Positions 61,576-64,000 of a stretch of DNA of 64,000 nt are shown here, piece after piece; within the stretch, counting starts at the first letter, position 1; each line of letters starts with the position of its first letter. Source of the DNA: Halodesulfovibrio sp. Lineage in GTDB: Bacteria; Desulfobacterota; Desulfovibrionia; Desulfovibrionales; Desulfovibrionaceae. The position numbers and the translations under genes are program-made. The stretch covers positions 1-64,000 of the forward strand of contig NZ_JADMLB010000051.1 of the NCBI RefSeq assembly GCF_015482765.1, written 5' to 3'. A model generated the notes under the pieces. It was not told the DNA's origin, searched no databases, and saw nothing but the letters and a program-made list of their open reading frames with translations.

Positions 61576-63135
61576 ATGAACACACACCACACGCTTGAAT
61601 TGCCGCAATTCACACAAAATGCAGCCAGAACACGCACCGCCTTATATTCCGGTGCCACCTCTGCAATACTTCCCATTGGAGGAATGCACTGGCGCTTTGC
61701 CCTCACTGCCGCCTGCACAGCAGAAGTCTGGAAATTTCGTGCATACGGCAAATGGGGAAACGATGATGTCATCCTCATGCTCGATAACACCATTATTCAA
61801 CAGTGGATTACCACCGCACTTGGAAACATCGATTTTTCCATTCTGCCGGATGAAATCATTACCGCCGCAACAGAAACTGTTCTCGAAGAAGCACTGGACA
61901 CACTGGAGCACCTTTCCGGTCTTCCGATGACCGTGTCCTCCATCCTGCTTGAAGAGGATACAGCAGACTGTACGCCGGAAATGCTTCCGTTCACGCTCAC
62001 CTATATTCCGCCCGACAACACTGTTGAATCAAATGGCTCTTACAATGAACACCCTTCTGGCTATGGGAATAACGAACTGCACGAACCATCTGAATTCGCA
62101 TTTGATGTGGATGACAACGTCCATACACCGGAACATGACGACCTGTCCTCCGCTCCCGAAGAAAACTCTGAGCGTAACGAGTACAACGGACACAGTGCAA
62201 GCAGCTTTATGCCTGCCCCGCAGCATGCAGTTCCTATCCGCTCTGTCCATGATCTGCCGCAAGGTGTTCCATCCGTTATTCACGGAGCGTTGTATGTCTC
62301 TGATGCCGAATTTGATGAGAGTTCAGAGCGCACTCTTGCCTTGTCGTTCCCCATTACACCGAGGGACGATCACACAGAAGACGCGCTCAATGAAGAAGAC
62401 CAGAATGCTTCCCCGCAAGAGCCTGCATGGTCGTTAACACACGAACCGCCGGAAGGGCTTACCCCTGCAAGGCAGAAGTATTTTACGCCTTCAGAGTCGC
62501 TGGAGACGCTGCTTACCCTCCTTTATCAATACGGTGTACCGCATCCTGAAGGATACGTTTCTACAGAGAGAGTGCACCCGCTCCCCCTGCGCGTGCCCGT
62601 GGAAATAGGTGAAGTCCGGTTGCCGCTGCATGAACTCTTCAGCGTTGATCCGCAGGATATTTTGCTGCTGGACTCGTTTTATCCTTCAACAACAGAACGT
62701 ACCGACACCATGTCCGTTCTCCTGCGTATCCCTAACGGCCCTGTTCTTCTGGGAACGCTTAACGGAACAACCATTACCATTCAGGAACACGATATGAGCA
62801 CAGATCCGGTCACCGCATACGAATCTTCACCGCATGTTTCTTCTCCCCGGAACAATGAAGACGGATTTTCAAAACCAGTTGTTTCCCATGCAGATCTTTC
62901 CTCTATTGAACTTCCTGTACGGCTGGAAATTGATACCCTAACCATGAGTATTGAACAGCTCTCCACCCTTTCCGCAGGCTGCCTGCTGGAAACATCACGC
63001 ACCACAGATGCCGCTGTAACCTTAAGTGTCAACGGCAAGGCAATCGGTACAGGCGAGCTTGTAGACATTGCCGGAAAAATCGGCGTCCGTGTCCTGACAA
63101 TCGGCATGAACAACGCACACAGCCCGCAAAAATAA
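61576..63135 (+). CDS. sctQ: T3SS C-ring / sorting platform protein SctQ
   Basis: The 519-residue product is long for SctQ, with an acidic, poorly ordered insertion at about 145-310. Two SpoA domains lie at the end: EIGEVRLPLHELFSVDPQDI (about 340-405) and IELPVRLEIDTLTMSIEQLS (about 445-512). An internal ATG at 62794 with AGGAA at 7-base spacing could make a separate C-terminal SpoA2 product of 113 residues, as known for YscQ and SsaQ. Confidence 0.9.
   Translation: MNTHHTLELPQFTQNAARTRTALYSGATSAILPIGGMHWRFALTAACTAEVWKFRAYGKWGNDDVILMLDNTIIQQWITTALGNIDFSILPDEIITAATETVLEEALDTLEHLSGLPMTVSSILLEEDTADCTPEMLPFTLTYIPPDNTVESNGSYNEHPSGYGNNELHEPSEFAFDVDDNVHTPEHDDLSSAPEENSERNEYNGHSASSFMPAPQHAVPIRSVHDLPQGVPSVIHGALYVSDAEFDESSERTLALSFPITPRDDHTEDALNEEDQNASPQEPAWSLTHEPPEGLTPARQKYFTPSESLETLLTLLYQYGVPHPEGYVSTERVHPLPLRVPVEIGEVRLPLHELFSVDPQDILLLDSFYPSTTERTDTMSVLLRIPNGPVLLGTLNGTTITIQEHDMSTDPVTAYESSPHVSSPRNNEDGFSKPVVSHADLSSIELPVRLEIDTLTMSIEQLSTLSAGCLLETSRTTDAAVTLSVNGKAIGTGELVDIAGKIGVRVLTIGMNNAHSPQK
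62794..63135 (+). CDS. Possible SctQ-C from an internal start
   Basis: ATG at 62794 is in frame with sctQ and has AGGAACACGAT just upstream. The 113-residue product contains only the second SpoA domain. In Yersinia, Salmonella and Chlamydia an internal start gives such a fragment, needed for C-ring assembly. Confidence 0.5.
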   Translation: MSTDPVTAYESSPHVSSPRNNEDGFSKPVVSHADLSSIELPVRLEIDTLTMSIEQLSTLSAGCLLETSRTTDAAVTLSVNGKAIGTGELVDIAGKIGVRVLTIGMNNAHSPQK

Positions 63136-63149
63136 CGCTGGAACTTGTT

Positions 63150-63800
63150 ATGATTCAATACGACCCCATTGTTCTTATCAGTGCCCTGCTTGTTCTTTCG
63201 CTGGCACCGTTTGTTGTTATGATGACCACCTCCTACGTTAAGCTTGTGGTTGTACTCTCACTCGTACGAAACGCCCTCGGTGTTCAGCAGGTTCCGCCGA
63301 CTATGGTGCTGAACGGCCTTGCGCTCATCATCAGCGTCTTCATCATGGCTCCTGTCATGTACGAAACGTGGGATCTTATTGAGCAGCAGAACATTACTTC
63401 GATGCCGGAACCCAGCAAAATGATAGAGATAGGCGATAACATCAAAGGGCCTTTTAAAACCTTTCTTGCCAAACATGCTGACGACAAAACCGCCAGTTTT
63501 TTCCTGAAAACAGCAAAAAAACTCTGGCCGAAAAAGCAGACAGTGCACCTGAAAAAAGATGATCTCGTCATCCTTATCCCCACATACACTGTAAGCGAAC
63601 TGACGCGGGCGTTTGAAATCGGCTTTCTCCTGTATCTGCCCTTTATCGCCATTGACCTGATTGTTTCCAATATTCTGCTGGCACTGGGTATGATGATGGT
63701 CTCCCCTATGACCATTTCCCTTCCGTTTAAACTGCTGCTGTTTGTTCTTCTGGACGGCTGGGGCAAACTCGTTCAGGGGCTTGTCCTGAGCTACAGGTAG
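63150..63800 (+). CDS. sctR: T3SS export apparatus protein SctR
   Basis: The 216-residue product is highly conserved across T3SS and flagella: FVVMMTTSYVKLVVVLSLVR, NALGVQQVPPTMVLNGLALI, LIPTYTVSELTRAFEIGFLL and IDLIVSNILLALGMMMVSPM. It forms the core of the export gate. Confidence 0.96.
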   Translation: MIQYDPIVLISALLVLSLAPFVVMMTTSYVKLVVVLSLVRNALGVQQVPPTMVLNGLALIISVFIMAPVMYETWDLIEQQNITSMPEPSKMIEIGDNIKGPFKTFLAKHADDKTASFFLKTAKKLWPKKQTVHLKKDDLVILIPTYTVSELTRAFEIGFLLYLPFIAIDLIVSNILLALGMMMVSPMTISLPFKLLLFVLLDGWGKLVQGLVLSYR

Positions 63801-63803
63801 CCT

Positions 63804-64000
63804 ATGTTTCAATCTTCTATTCTCGATTTCACCCTGCAGGCGCTTATTCTGGTACTGATGCTTTCCATGCCCTCTATTCTTGTGGCAGCACTTACCGGCC
63901 TGCTGGTCAGCTTTTTACAGGCACTCACGCAGATTCAGGAACAGACACTTGCATTCGCCATTAAGCTTATCGGCGTAACCATCACGATTGCGCTCACAGC
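63804..64000 (+). CDS. sctS: T3SS export apparatus protein SctS (partial)
   Basis: The first 65 codons, starting at 63804 three bases after the sctR stop, include VLMLSMPSILVAALTGLLVS and LQALTQIQEQTLAFAIKLIG, unmistakable for SctS/FliQ. The gene continues past the window. Confidence 0.94.
   Translation, partial: MFQSSILDFTLQALILVLMLSMPSILVAALTGLLVSFLQALTQIQEQTLAFAIKLIGVTITIALT

Overview
The window comes from a Gram-negative sulfate-reducer-type bacterium, most likely a marine Desulfovibrionaceae (Desulfovibrio or Halodesulfovibrio type). Supporting signs are a Desulfovibrio-style outer-membrane homotrimeric porin with very biased codon use, a phage replication partner of the DUF6475 type, many lipoproteins, moderate GC with AT-rich intergenic regions, and a sigma-54 promoter ahead of a type III secretion (T3SS) operon. 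The species call is inference from gene content only.

Bases 1-1584 are the right end of a prophage: the end of a probable endolysin gene, an overlapping Rz/Rz1-like spanin pair, a small unknown gene, a strongly structured non-coding stretch ending in a terminator, three helically phased direct repeats, and the 3' part of a tRNA-Ser(CGA) that looks like the attachment site. Chromosomal genes follow (secreted protein, CPBP protease, TRIC/YadS channel, unknown protein, tag glycosylase).

Bases 5943-31891 hold a headless contractile-tail locus, best read as an R-type tailocin. It carries P2-like tail genes on the minus strand in P2 order (V W J I, fibres, FI FII E T U X D), a Mor-like activator upstream, and a divergent HTH regulator at the far end. 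No capsid, portal, terminase, integrase or transposase gene is visible. Two tail-fibre/assembly modules with near-identical N-termini suggest two host specificities, and the gpE gene keeps a P2-type -1 frameshift site. Between activator and repressor lie a decayed replication module and cargo: an AAA ATPase-HNH pair resembling Septu-type defence, a PH-domain protein, lipoproteins and a cystatin-like small protein.

Bases 32158-41492 are mostly chromosomal: a zinc-ribbon protein, a methyltransferase, the porin, a secreted MsrB, and a four-gene envelope operon (COG3014 lipoprotein, LpoB-like lipoprotein, DUF6844-type protein, CsgG-like protein). A family of GC-rich palindromic repeats occurs at 28.5, 35.4 and 41.6-42.3 kb, the last as three tandem 221-bp copies.

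Bases 42323-64000 are a T3SS island. On the minus strand is a CesT chaperone followed by a 1540-residue AvrE/DspE-like effector. On the plus strand, behind a sigma-54 promoter, runs one long operon: a small coiled-coil protein, SycD chaperone, translocators SctE and SctB, an EspA/tip-like secreted protein, a chaperone, then sctC, D, YscE-like, F, YscG-like, I, J, K, L, N, O, P, Q, R and the start of S. It continues past the window end.
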